This document shows positions 35,743 through 46,760 of a stretch of 64,000 nucleotides of DNA, one piece after another; position 1 is the first letter of the stretch; every line of letters begins with the position of its first letter. The stretch is taken from NCBI GenBank assembly GCA_930367205.1, contig OV884009.1, forward strand, positions 88,061,189 through 88,125,188. The letters are read 5' to 3'. This DNA comes from Acanthosoma haemorrhoidale (taxonomy: Eukaryota; Arthropoda; Insecta; Hemiptera; Acanthosomatidae). Made by a program: the position numbers and the translations under genes. Under the pieces are notes generated by a model. That model was not told where the DNA came from, did not search any database, and worked only from the letters and a program-made list of their open reading frames with translations.

Positions 35743-35913
35743 ATGGTGAGGCTACTAATCCTTGCATTCGCAGCTCTTATGTCGGTTACTACCGACTGCA
35801 CAGCACAGCATTCGTGGAGCTCTTGTGGGAACTGCGTTGTCCAGCATTTCTCACTCCCTTCTGTTTGCACACTGGAGTGTGCAGTAAGATGTGGACATCT
35901 TACCGCAACTTAA
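35743..35913 (+). CDS. Candidate small secreted cysteine-rich peptide
   Basis: A 56-codon frame with its ATG in CAAAATGG, a strong insect start context. Residues 1-21 look like a signal peptide: MVRLLILAFAALMSV, then a polar C-terminal part ending CTA, with a probable cut after Ala21. The rest has cysteines at 28, 31, 42, 46 and 50 (C-x2-C-x10-C-x3-C-x3-C); a sixth cysteine (19) lies within the presumed leader. Base composition is near 50% GC, well above the flanks. The frame ends with a plain TAA. A GCA|GTAAGA at about 35883 could also be a splice donor, in which case the last ten residues would differ. A TATA-like TATATTAAAA lies about 40 bp upstream. I recognise no family. Small secreted cysteine-rich peptides in arthropods include antimicrobial peptides, inhibitors and hormones, and no specific role is claimed here. 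It could still be a chance frame. Confidence 0.5.
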   Translation: MVRLLILAFAALMSVTTDCTAQHSWSSCGNCVVQHFSLPSVCTLECAVRCGHLTAT

Positions 35914-36127
35914 CTACTCAAAGGTAGCTAAGGTATTTCTACAAAAATATCTAAAATTGTTAACTGGAATAGTTTCGGTTTTTAATAGTATCTAATGTCA
36001 GCATTGTTTGTTTGTTAAGCATTAGATAATTATTGCATTATTCAGCAAGATAAATGTTCTTATTCATTACATAAAATAACACAAATGAAAATTATTACTC
36101 TTCCCCTTTGAAATGAATCAGTATTCT
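35914..36127. other. Spacer with left target-duplication candidate
   Basis: TCAGTATTCT at 36118-36127 matches TCAGTACTCT at 36460-36469 (9 of 10) on the far side of the Jockey fragment. Otherwise nothing recognised. Confidence 0.5.
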
Positions 36128-36459
36128 TTATTATGAAACTTATTTATTGTGATAAAATTACAATCTGCCTTATTGGGCAGTAAGTAATTGTGATAAATGT
36201 TCTCATTTATACCATATTTACAATTCATTATTCATACAGTATTTACAAGAGACCTCCCTAATCCACATGGTTGGTTGTCACCTCTCCCGCATGCGAAAGA
36301 GGAAGCGGAGTCTTGGGAAGTCCCCCACGCTCCAATGTCAGCCGCGTCACTGGATATGATCCAGTGGAGGCTGACCAAGAGCGTGAGAGCCACAGACGCT
36401 CAAGACATGATTGTAGGAACTGGCCATTGCCAGGACTCCCACTGTCACGTATTTATAAT
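36128..36459 (-). mobile_element. Jockey-like LINE 3'-UTR insertion with imperfect target duplication
   Basis: Reverse complement of the family's 3' UTR, from the tail (TTTATTGTGATAAAATTACA) through GCATGCGAAAGAGGAAGCGG and TGGCCATTGCCAGGACTCCC to CACGTATTTATA, i.e. just short of the ORF2 stop. The flanking 10-mers (36118-36127 and 36460-36469) differ at one base, suggesting an older insertion than the one at 30.7 kb. A mariner inserted about 36 bp to its right. Confidence 0.75.
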
Positions 36460-36495
36460 TCAGTACTCTGTCGCATTTGAAATTGTTAATATATA

Positions 36496-37724
36496 CGAGG
36501 GTGGTCTGAAAATTTTCCGACCTAACACTACAAGACGTTTTTTCAGATTTTTTTTTTTTATTTTTCAACATAGTCTCCTTGTAACTTTACACACTTCTCC
36601 CAGCGATGCTCCAATCTCTGTAACCCGTCCAAATAGTACTAAGCGTTTTTCTCTGCAAAATAATCGTTCACGAAGGTGATTGCCTCTTCAGCTCCCAAGT
36701 CGCTTGGGGCTAGATCTGGCGAGTAAGGTGGATGGTCAAGCAGTTCAAACCGTAATTCATGGATTTTCACCATGGCAACCGCTGAGGTGTGAGACGGTGC
36801 GTTGTCTTGGTGAAACAGGATTTTTTTTTTTTCTGCAAATGTGGCCGTTTTCCCGCAAGTTCTGCCTCCAGCTTGTCAAGTAATGATGCGTAGTATGCTC
36901 CTGTAATGGTTTTTCCTTTTTGAAGATAATCGATTAAAATAACTCCATGACTATCCCAAAAACAGTCGCCATCACTTTCCCAGCCGAAAAAACTTGTTTT
37001 GCTTTTTTTGGAGCCGGTTCCCCCTTTGCAGTCCACTGTTTGGACTGTATTTTTGTTTCGGGCGTATAATGGTGTATCCAAGTTTCATCCAGAGTAATTA
37101 ATCGGCGCCAAAACTCGGATTTATTGCGCCTAAACTGCGCCAACAGTGCGTTGGAAATGTTCATTCGTACACGTTTTTGGTCTAACGTGAGCAAACGCGG
37201 CACCCAACGCGCGGAAAGCTTTCTCATCTCTAAATGTTGATTTAATATGTGACAAACACGTTCTTTTGACATGTTCATAACCTCTGCTATCTCTCTCACT
37301 TTAATTCGGCGGTCGTCTAGCACCATTTGGTGAACTTTGGCGATGTTTTCGTCGTTAGTTGCAGTTTTTGGACGTCCCAAACGTTTATCGTCTCCCAAGC
37401 TCTTACGACCACGTTTAAATTCAGCTGCCCAAAATTTAACTGTGGTAAATGATGGATAAGAGTCCCCATACACAGAATCCAACTCATATTTGATTTGCGT
37501 AGGCGTATTGCCTTTCAAAAACAAATATTTAATGACAGCTCGATACTCGAGTTTGTCCATTTTCATAAAAAAACTCTAACGACTGTTACACAACAACTGC
37601 GCGTCCAAAATGGCTGAAACTTTGGTGAGTAACTGTCAACAGATGAAAAACGAAATTCACTAGCTTGTATTTACGACTGCTGCTATCTTCATGTTGAGGT
37701 TGGAAACTTTTCAGACCACCCTCG
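36496..37724 (-). mobile_element. Mariner transposon, 1,229 bp, inactive
   Basis: Flanked by TA (36494-36495 and 37725-37726), the expected mariner target duplication. Inverted ends: left CGAGGGTGGTCTGAAAATTT and right, reverse-complemented, CGAGGGTGGTCTGAAAAGTT, near-identical for about 17 bp. The transposase gene is on the minus strand and broken. The length is close to the usual ~1.3 kb, the shortfall being explained by an internal deletion in the coding region. Confidence 0.92.
36558..37566 (-). pseudogene. Mariner transposase pseudogene
   Basis: Starts at the ATG at 37566 (MKMDKLEYRAVIKYLFLKGN). An N-terminal helix-turn-helix region, a linker (GRPKTA) and a second helix-turn-helix (VREIAEVMNMSKERVCHIL) follow. 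The catalytic region starts with TLDETWIHHYTPETK (first Asp). HQDNAPSH holds the second Asp, and LAPSD the third, 34 residues later as in D,D34D mariners. Defects: a one-base loss near 36950 shifts the frame after VMATVF; a run of T near 36820-36832 shifts it back; the segment just after LAPSD is deleted by roughly 20 codons; and there is an in-frame stop before YYLDGLQRLEHRWEK. The C-terminus (WEKCVKLQGDYVEK, stop at 36558-36560) is otherwise recognisable. It cannot make active enzyme as it stands. Confidence 0.9.
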
Positions 37725-37726
37725 TA

Positions 37727-38290
37727 TGTTGTTTTTTTATTGAAGAGCCCTATTTATTATTCTTAATCATTCCAAGAAGATCATAAGGGATGCAAAGTTG
37801 AAGAGAAGGTAAGCCGAGGCATCTTGGCCCCCCCCCGCCTTTTGGGAGCAAACATTTCCGAGAATTAATCCTGGAAACAAGCTGTGCAGATAACACAATC
37901 GTTAGTTGTAAAGGTTTCTGGGGGAGGGGGGTTCTTGAGATCTTCCATAGCCTTGTATAGCTTTTTTATATAGAGGTTATCATAAGTAGCTTTTAAGACT
38001 TATGTTATATCCATGTCTGATATTCTTTGGCTCTCTCATAGATTTGCCTCGGCTGTAATATTTGACCGCAGATGGATTTTCCTCCTCAAAAGCCGCACTG
38101 AGGACGAAGCTCTTGTCTGCATAAGCTTCAACCTCGGAAAAATAATTTATAAAGAAAACTTTATAGGTTCAAAGATACCTGTATAGTCACCACAATCCTT
38201 TCATGATTAAGGCAGGTAACAATCTTGTACCAAGCTTTGGACATGACTGTTCATATGAGGTATGGCTTTCTTGATCTCATCTCCACCATA
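37727..38290. other. Spacer, nothing recognised
   Basis: Poly-C (about 37829-37836) and poly-G tracts (about 37922-37930). No supported gene. Confidence 0.4.
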
Positions 38291-38372
38291 CACAGATGGT
38301 CTGAAAAGTTTCCGACCTCAACATGAAGATGATAATAGAATAAATAAAACCTTTGTTAGGTCGGAAACCTCG
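38291..38372. mobile_element. 82-bp mariner deletion derivative
   Basis: Begins after TA with CACAGATGGTCTGAAAAGTT followed by TCCGACCTCAACATGAAGAT, matching the right end of the mariner at 37.7 kb (reverse complement). It ends GTTAGGTCGGAAA..CCTCG then TA, matching part of the left end. Nearly all of the interior is missing, leaving only the two ends. About 10 bp is also lost from the right terminal repeat. Confidence 0.75.
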
Positions 38373-38374
38373 TA

Positions 38375-38950
38375 CTTATAAAGATCGTCATTGAAAGGCT
38401 TTTTTTTTTTTAGCCTGGATATTTCCTCAGTTATTTTATCTTCCACAGACTGGAATCACGTGATCTTTACTTTACCTATCCGCCAGCACTAAAAATGCCG
38501 TATCCATCTTTCAAATGCCTGCGTTTTCTCGTCCAGGAGTGTTCATATTCAGCATCACAAGCATCCGACTAGGTCTTTAATTGTTTCCTCCCTTCATCAC
38601 TAGTTTGGTAGAACATCCGGTTCTCGTTTGTACTTATTTAGAGTCACACGAGTTCTAGCTTCTGCTTCTCCCAAACTGCTTTTACGTTTTTCGATGAATG
38701 TGCATTTCATCCCGTCGTTTCCGGTTGTACTCCTCTTTAGCTCCGCGTGTGCGCCTCTGTTGGGATTACAGTTGTCAAATAAAGAAAGAATGTTTTCTTT
38801 TAAAGTATTGTGAATAAAAATCATCTGTTTCGTCTTGTAATCGTCAGATGTGTTACACACCTAGGATATTAGGCGTGACTCTGAAAAATGTATTCCGAAT
38901 TCTCTGCAGTGTTTGATGGTTGTTATTACATGTTATTTCATTGTATGGAC
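38375..38950. other. Spacer, nothing recognised
   Basis: Short frames on both strands (86 codons minus, 61 plus) without motifs. Confidence 0.35.
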
Positions 38951-39688
38951 TAGGAATGACAGATTGTCACAATCGATTTATCGATTGCTGTGTACTATCA
39001 ATTTTTCGAACAATCGGTGGTTTATTTGCGCACTTTTCAAGAGTTCTTCCCTAGTAACAACGAACTCCACGCCCATCGGTTAAGTTTAATAGTAATCTTT
39101 CGTTGGAAAATGACAAAATATTCCGCGTGCATTCTTTACTTTGCCCTTAATTTTTTTTTTAGCCAACCCAAATATGAAACCATTCGTTCATTTGAAACAA
39201 TTACCTCTTTTTATTAACATAAAAAACATTTTAGGTTGATGGGTTCTTAGCAAACTCTGAAATATTGGCGAAACGCTGATAATAAATATTCGCCTATAGG
39301 TTCCATTGGGAAAAAATATTTATGCGTTCCTACAACCCCTGAATTTTCTCTGGACCTAGAGAGGTAATCAGCAAAACAGGAGCTGTATGAGTCCATTAAT
39401 AGTTGAACTGCAATTTTTTTTTAAAAGTAACTTTTGGTTGCTTGAATGAAAAAAAAATTTAATAATTTTCGATATGTTCACTTTTTTTTTCCTTATTATA
39501 TCGGAGTGTATTAAAGTAAGGAAAAATTAAGATTTGAGTATGGTCCAGCGAGCAGGAATATGTTGTTGCAGTTTTTTAATTGAGGTTTTTGAAATAGCGT
39601 GTTGACATCTACAAGATGTTCGATTGTACGAAGTCGATAGAATCGGGACAATCGATTCTGAGGCACGATCGACTACCGGTCATCCCTT
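38951..39688 (+). mobile_element. Family A non-autonomous inverted-repeat element, copy 2
   Basis: About 740 bp with inverted ends: left TAGGAATGACAGATTGTC, right reverse-complemented TAAGGGATGACCGGTAGTC. Sub-terminal ATCGAT palindromes follow each end. Homologous along its length to 644-1430, including GGTTTATTTGC, TTTTTTAGCCAACCCAAAT and the right-hand GAGGTTTTTGAAATAGCGTG block. No coding capacity. Probably a MITE mobilised by an unrelated full-length element elsewhere. Confidence 0.7.
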
Positions 39689-40542
39689 ATAAGAACGTGG
39701 GAGTTGAGGGTTGTCTGAGAAGTATTTTATAAATCACTGTTTTTATATTTAAGATGTTTAGTTTCGAGACTTACTCACACACTTGTATGCAAATGGAAAC
39801 AACAATGTAATATCAGCCTTGTTTTGTTCTGTACAAGTACAAGTAAGTACTAGCATATAATAGGTGATGATTTATTTGATCGGTTTGAAGTTTTCAAGGT
39901 TAAGATAGTTTTCGTTAACTTTAATTCAAATTCGCCCTAAGTCTGTAGGTATGTATGTTCTTTGATAGTTGTGAAAATGATTCTATCCCTCTGAAATTTT
40001 ATATGTATATTTCACAACTCACTAGATAAAACTGATAAGGTTTTTTTCAAGAATAATAATGGGAGGTTTAAAAAAACAACAAAGTATGTTGCGTAAACAT
40101 TTCTCAAGTCCATAGCATAGAAAAAATTAAGCTTTTAGAGTTCTATTCTTTCCTATGGTTAATAACACATTAGAGACGGCAATGCAACGAAAAGGAATCG
40201 CATGTGATAAACTACGCGGTTCTGGGGAATAAGTAGTTAAGCTTAAAATCATTTTCTAAAGCACTCGATATCAATAATTCCTATTTTTTATCTCGTTTTT
40301 CACGTTAATTTGAGTTACTCACTGTTTCCCCGCTGTCACTGAGATGAAAACCGAGCCGATTTCAGTAGTTTTTTCACGGTGACTATTTCAGCTATAATAC
40401 ATGTTTTTGAGAACAATTAAAAACTCATTAGCTTACTTAATGGTATGTTCAGTTTCCATATTGATTTTTAGAAAAGCGGTTTCACCTAACCGTTAGTAAA
40501 GCTATAATTTTCTCATTTATCACTGCGTCCAGATCAAGTTAG
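39689..40542. other. AT-rich spacer, nothing recognised
   Basis: No supported feature between two family A copies. Confidence 0.4.
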
Positions 40543-40675
40543 TAGGAATGACCGATTGTCGATAGTGCCCTACAATCGATTGTATTGTCCCAATTACATT
40601 GGCTTCATACAATCGATTATTTAGTTGACTAGCAAACCTATTTGAGGTATCAAAACGCCATTAACAGGAAACTTA
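40543..40675 (-). repeat. Family A lone end
   Basis: TAGGAATGACCGATTGTCGATAG-type end followed by CAATCGATTGTATTGTCCC and GGTATCAAAACGCCATT. In reverse complement this is the right-hand end of the family A elements (compare 1316-1430 and 39583-39688). The rest of the element is missing. Confidence 0.55.
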
Positions 40676-42284
40676 GCATTTTTTCGATACATAATAAAAT
40701 AAAATATATAGATCATGTATAAATGTAAAATATAAGTGATTGAAAAATGAAAAGGCTTACTTACTACTATAATTTACAATACAAGTAATTCAATAGAAAA
40801 TTCTAAACAGCTGTATTGTTTTCACGAACACAAAATCTTCATAAAAAAAAAGGTATTTAACTTGTTTTTAGGGTTTCGTTGTTTGTTTTTTTCAAAATCA
40901 GATCCCACTTTTATGTTAAGGGATAATATTTTCCATTAAAGGTTGACTAAAAAATTAAAGCTACCTTGCAATAAATAATGAATAATCAATTACTAAAATC
41001 CTTAGTAGTTCAGTCAAAATTAATTAATAAATAAAGGCTAAGTATTTTAATTCCTTTAAATTTAATTTTTTTTAAAATTTAGTTCATAATTAAAGTAACA
41101 AAAATTTATTTGTAAAATCCTTGATATAATGATTACAAGAATGGGAAGGCTATTGATCCTTGGATCCAGAAGTATGAAATGAGCCTTCTCTTTCTTTGCT
41201 ATTACTCTATAAATAAACAGTTGTATATTTTTACAACATATTGTATAAGTAAACAAATGATATATAATATTATTGTTATTAATTTTTACATTGTCTCATT
41301 TGAGGTTAAGTCAGTATATTTATTAATTGTGTTTATCTATTTATGTAAACTTTTTTTTGTAATGTTTACATTGGTTTACACTATTAAATTGAATTCATTT
41401 GATTAAAAACAGCAGGGGTGAAACCCCTTTTAATAGGGCAATTTTCACAAAGCTGTTTCTGTCCATAACTTGATTTCATTCATTGAGGTTTCGCTTTGAG
41501 CACTGGTAAACCACAATTAGAGTTCAGACGAGAATTTACCAATTTATGAAAGCTGTATAAATTGTACCCGTGTTGTCAGGTGAGGTTCGACAAATTTGGA
41601 AACGTGAGGGGCAGTTATTTACCTGGAAAGGTCTAGCAAGATACCCAACCTCATGCTCTTTCAACTGTTTCAAACAGTTTGAATAATTGTAGTATTTTTA
41701 TTTTGTAATACATTATAGAATTTCATATAACTTTTATCTATATTTTTTTCGATGAATATTAAAAAGGAACCATGTTCATTTAATAGCCTCCTGTAAAATT
41801 ATACCATGGTCATTAATTTTTCTAATAAATCTTTTCTCTGCAGTTTTTTCATACGTCAATTTTTGAGATATTGGGCGCGCAAATGGAAAGAAATTATCTT
41901 CGAAAGAGTCAGGACCATTTTTACTTTTTTCATGAATAACTCGACTGGAAAGCATCATACTAATAAAAAGAATAAATAAAAGAAACATGCAGCGTCACTG
42001 CTGTTAACAAGCCAGGCGTTAATGATCTAAAGGTCTGACCACTCGGAGCCCTAAAAAAAAAATAAAAAAAAATAACCATTCCCAATATGCGAGCTATTTG
42101 TCACACCTGTGGTTAATCCCGTAAGGTGACAAATCTAACCTACCTCAATTTATTTCAAACGTTTTCACATTAAGATAGTGTGTGGTACATGCTTTTTGGG
42201 AGAAATCCCCCTCCTCTCCGCCTCTTAATTGTTTTTGTTTATTACCTAGCGACGAATCTCACAGTGCCTGTTCTGAGCCACTTT
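40676..42284. other. AT-rich intergenic DNA, nothing recognised
   Basis: Short AT-rich frames only (64-75 codons). No supported feature. Confidence 0.4.
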
Positions 42285-42630
42285 CTAGATATTTTTTTAT
42301 TGAAATGTTTATATTCAATGGAAACATCAGTATATTTTAATCGGTGCTTAGAACCTGAGATTATAACGCTACTTTTTTGGAGAAAAAAGGTCATTAGCCA
42401 AAAGCACTTCACTTGTTACTTTAGCAATCACCACGGAGCTTACTATAAGCAAAATTCTGGTTGTTTTGTGGGCGGTCGTGAGGTCGCCTCTGCCTTAGGC
42501 GGCGCTCCAGTTTCTCGGAGATAAGATGAGAGTAAATAAGATTAGCATGGCCAGGGAGGTGGCTAGTTGTTGAATGAATGGGATGTTGAGATCAACGTAA
42601 AAGGTACGGTTGTTGGTATGATCCTTTTCT
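42285..42630 (+). repeat. Family B dispersed repeat, 5' part, internally deleted
   Basis: Matches 45590-45920 and the reverse complement of 2400-2770, with TTTTTATTGAAATGTTTATA, CATTAGCCAAAAGCACTTCAC, GGTCGTGAGGTCGCCTCTGCC and GAATGGGATGTTGAGATCAACGT. Relative to the 2.5-kb copy it lacks part of the palindrome and the ATG region (CCAGGGAGG joins directly to TGGCTAG). Confidence 0.55.
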
Positions 42631-42667
42631 TCGTTTATTTTAAAATGTATCATTAGAATGGTGTATT

Positions 42668-42676
42668 ATGGCTATT
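42668..42676. repeat. Target-site duplication, left copy
   Basis: ATGGCTATT, repeated exactly at 42868-42876. Confidence 0.7.
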
Positions 42677-42867
42677 TATTATAAAACTTCTTTATTGTGA
42701 TAAAATTACAATCTGCCTTATTGGGCAATAAATAAGTATGATAAATGTTCTCATTCGTACCTTATTTACAATTTCCATTCACTCGCTCATTCATATAGTA
42801 TTTACAAACAGCCCAGAGACCTCCCAAATCCACATGGTTGTCACCTCCCTTGCATGCGAAAGAGGAA
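42677..42867 (-). mobile_element. Jockey-like LINE 3'-UTR insertion
   Basis: Reverse complement of the last ~190 bp of the family, from CTTCTTTATTGTGATAAAAT to GCATGCGAAAGAGGAA, bounded by an exact 9-bp duplication. The 5' truncation lies within the 3' UTR. Confidence 0.85.
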
Positions 42868-42876
42868 ATGGCTATT
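42868..42876. repeat. Target-site duplication, right copy
   Basis: ATGGCTATT, identical to 42668-42676. Confidence 0.7.
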
Positions 42877-45103
42877 AAAGAACAAGTAACACATGGTTTG
42901 GAAGAATTCCTCCCTAAAAATAGGTCAGTGAGATTATTTTATTAGTCTTGTGTTGCTACCTTCGGCGATCAAGTGGGTTTCTTTTAATTTTATATATTTG
43001 TTTATATACGGATACACAGCGCGTACCGATATACTAATCTATCCGAAACAACTGTATCCAAATAAATAAAACTTTAAGGCAACATATAAAGGGTGTATCT
43101 TTTCTAAGGATACATTTATCCGCTTATCTATTTACCTGACTACCTTGACAGACACCACGCTGTTACGCTCTGGTTGAATAATTAGAATATTTAATTTCTA
43201 GGGATGCTATTTAACTATTCAACTACTGGTGGGTTTGATTCCTCAAATGTTGAGCGTATTGCATTAGCGTAAAGTTGTACAGAATTATACCTTACTCAAA
43301 TATTCAATGTATTTAATGTTGGTCCCAATTGATTCTAAACCCAAAGTAATTTACCTTAATAAATGAACGTGGTGATCAAAATAGAAGGAATTCAATGTTA
43401 AAACAGAGTTATATGGGCAAAATGTTTTATTCACCAAAAACAACAAAAAGGTTAAAATGTTTTAACGAATAGTGACGAATTTTACTATTAATTCAATATG
43501 ATGAACATAATACATTTATTGTACTAGCTAAGGTTTTTTTCTTTATTGCTCTATGTGATCAGGTATGCCTTTTCACACCATCTTGCACTTAGGACCACCC
43601 ATATCCTAACAGATCGGGTAGGTACATCGGTCGGCCTACTAACTCCCCGTGTATGGGGTTTAACATATAACAATGTACGGAAAGTGCGCTGTTTAATCAA
43701 TCAAGAAAGTACTAAAAAAATTTCTATTAAATGAATTCACCCCTTAAGATTGGGTTGTCAACTTATTACTAGAACTATCTAGCTGTGGTTACAGCTTTCA
43801 CTGCGCAGTGATGCTGGTCTGGGTCTCTATTATAAAGTGGCTTTGCGCATTCAAAGGACTTGCGTAATTTTTCGAGAGGTTGTGCTACTTCAGCGTTTAT
43901 TTTGAATGTTTAGTTATGATGAGGTTGTACTGTCTGTAACTGTAGAGTTATCCAAGCAAAGTGTTAAGGCATCGTCGATTTTTTAAAGCTTCTTAAATTA
44001 TAGGGCAATATATTATTATTATTATTTTTTTATAATAAATACATAACTGCAGATAGTTTTTGTACAGGCTGACAAAGGCAGTCAGAGAGACTTGAACTGT
44101 GACTCACCGTTTTGACCTGCTTTTGAAATGACCTGGCCCCCAGTGACGCATTTTCTTCTCCTACCCTCCCCACCACATAGCTCTGTAGTTCCTTGCCTTA
44201 GTTGCCTCCGATTCCTTGACTGTGTTCTATCAGCGCCCTAGCCCGCGGACACATGGAGGGCTCAACAGAGTCAGGTAACAACTTTCCCCCAATAGCCCTT
44301 CTCAAACATAACCGACATAGTTTTTCCTTTAATTGCAATTTTTCTACATTTGAGAAAATTATCTAATTTCATATGTTCATTAAATATTAATATGTATATA
44401 ATAATATATACAGGGAGAGATGGCTAAGACTCATAAGACGTCAGCTCGTACTGACATAAGGGTAATTATCTAAGAAAAAATCATTTTATTGACTTAAAAT
44501 ACAATAAGTGTGACTGCTCAATTAAATTAAGTGGCCTCACACTTATCAGTAAACTGGCAATTTTATTTCTCTTGCCAGTGCTGAATACAAGTGTACTATT
44601 ATTCATTATGGAAGATAAAACAATTTGTTTAATAACTAAGCCTACAAATAATATCACCTTTCTATATACCCTTCTCTATTAACCTCACTTTTAAAATTAC
44701 TTGTACTAAATGGTATTTTCCATTAGCAGGAACTAGCATGTGTCATTATGGTAATATAACCAGTATAATATAAAGTAATATTTTGTAGTTGTAATGCCGC
44801 ATTCTATTGGCCGAAAGCGATACAAAATATCTCTAACCCCTATCGGGGAGTGGGGAGGTAGGGAACATTCACGTTTCCTTTGTTTAATGGGAGGTCAAGA
44901 GAACTGCTTGAAACATGCAGAACATGCTGCAACATGTGTTCAACTTGTATGTATACTCACTTAGTTTCAAGAGAATAAATCTGTACTAAATATTGCGTTC
45001 CACGAGTACCTGATGAAGACATAGTGTAACATATCCCAACAAGCGCTTCTACGTATTTACATACTCGCGGTGAATAATATAATTTATTCATCATAATTAT
45101 AAT
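42877..45103. other. Intergenic DNA, nothing recognised
   Basis: Mostly AT-rich. A slightly GC-richer patch at about 44080-44290 has no recognisable content. Confidence 0.4.
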
Positions 45104-45480
45104 GTGTGCATGCGGAAGTGGAGTCTTGGGAAGTCGCCCACGCTCCTCCGTCAGCCGCATCACCGGATACGAGCCAGTTGAGGCTGACCAAGAACGCGAG
45201 AGCCACAGACGCTCAGGACATGATTGGAGAAACTGGCCATTGCCAGGGCTCCCGCTGTCACGTATTTATAGCAGGTCACGATGCCATTGCCACTTTACTA
45301 TCTGAGGAGGATTTTAGGGATATGTGGTGAAGTGTAATGACTGCTAGGGGATTAGGGTGGTTGGATTTCATAAACTTAAAAGGTATCATTTCAAGAATGT
45401 AGGGTAAACTAAGATCGTTATGAAGGGCGTTTTTGCTGACGTAATAAGGGGTATTACTATTGTTCTCAGGACTTATAATT
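45104..45480 (-). mobile_element. Jockey-like LINE internal fragment (ORF2 end plus UTR start)
   Basis: Reverse complement of the region from PYYVSNKTLHNDL-type coding sequence (decayed: about 45420-45480) through the ORF2 stop to the UTR block GGAAGTGGAGTCTTGGGAAG. The 3' tail is absent, so this is not a simple tail-primed insertion end. It was probably cut by a later deletion or rearrangement. Confidence 0.75.
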
Positions 45481-45584
45481 GAAAGACTTGTAATATTTCC
45501 GTCGTGTTAGTAACTGTAACTATGGCGGCTCTATGTGAATAAAAAAAATTGGTAATCGATTAACCAAACAAAATATTAGTTTCG

Positions 45585-46760
45585 TTCTTCTTTATTGAAA
45601 TGTTAACATGCAATCAACACAGTATTATTTTAAGTAGTGCTTAGAACTTTTGGAAATAAAGGCTCATTAGCCAAAACCACTTAACTTGTCACTTTATTAA
45701 TCGCCACTTTAAAAGCTTACTATAAACAAAATGCTAGTTGGTTTGGAGGTCACGAGGCCACCTCCGCCTAATGCGTCGCTCTGGGTTGCCGGGGATGAGA
45801 TAGGGGGTATGTATCATTTGCATACGGATTAGGATGCCTGGGAGGAAATGGAAGTTCTGATAGCGGGAGGTGGCTAGATCTGAAATGAATGGGATGTTGA
45901 GATCACCGTGAAGGGTACGCTTGTTGATTCAGAAGGGAGCAATGGCTATGTTGCGAAGAATATTGGTTGGCTTGGAACTCGCCCAGATTAAAAAAAAAGT
46001 TAGTGAATGGTACAGTATCTCACAACTGAGAGTTTCGATCTTACTAGTTACTCCTTCTTGATTGATTTTCTAAGTTTTGTTGAATTTTATTTCTTAACAT
46101 ATTCATTAAAAAGGAGTTTATCTAACATTCCCTATTGATGGGAATCAGTCACCACAGCCCCCAGCTGTTTTATTTAAATATTTAAAATAAATTTTTAATT
46201 ATATTATTAACTACAATTTTTTGTAATTATAGTCCACTAATTCATCAACAAATTTTGCGTATTTTAAATCAACACGTCCAGATATTTTATTTGATACCCT
46301 ACACAATATACTAGTTTATATTCAATACACAGTAATTAATTATTAATGCCTCTTTATTATTCTCTGTACGATTCCTTATATTTTTATCATCATTGGGGCA
46401 GCAAATAGAAAATATCTTCCCTTTAAAAAGAATGACTGGTTGTGTTAAAGTTGCTAATATGCTTTTAATGACTTCGTTTAGTCACAGTTACTTATTATAG
46501 AAACATTTATTTTTTATTACTAATTAATTAATTGTGACAGTTCGTAATTTATCATGGGGCCGGGGTTTTGTTTTTAGCGCCATCAGGGCTTTGAATGGAA
46601 CAAGCATGTAATTATCACCTCTCGTTGTGCAGGGGTTTGTCAAAATTGCGAACACTATTTTAATGACTTCGTGTAATCACAGTCCAATAATAACAACGAA
46701 AAGTTCTTATTATTTTCCGGGTCGACGAATTCTTTAATTTGATATACCCTACACAATATG
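45585..46760 (+). repeat. Family B dispersed repeat, longest copy
   Basis: The 5' part (45590-45990) matches the copies at 2.3 kb (minus) and 42.3 kb. The 3' part (46000-46760) matches 7218-7720. The coding-like segment near 45848 starts MEVLIAGGG but is broken by two early stops. NEWDVEITVKGT remains readable, and the distal part has lost about 30 bp and diverged. Within the 3' part the motif GATACCCTACACAATAT occurs twice (about 46295 and 46744), as does the TTTTAATGACTTCG block (about 46459 and 46658), so the end includes an internal duplication of ~450 bp spacing. No known transposon protein recognised. Confidence 0.5.

Noticed and set aside
36197..36679. 160-codon plus frame
   Set aside because: It crosses the antisense strand of a LINE 3' UTR and the end of the mariner, so it is a composite chance frame.
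43200..43260. tRNA-like B box GGGTTTGATTCC
   Set aside because: No A box at suitable distance and no clover-leaf; treated as chance.
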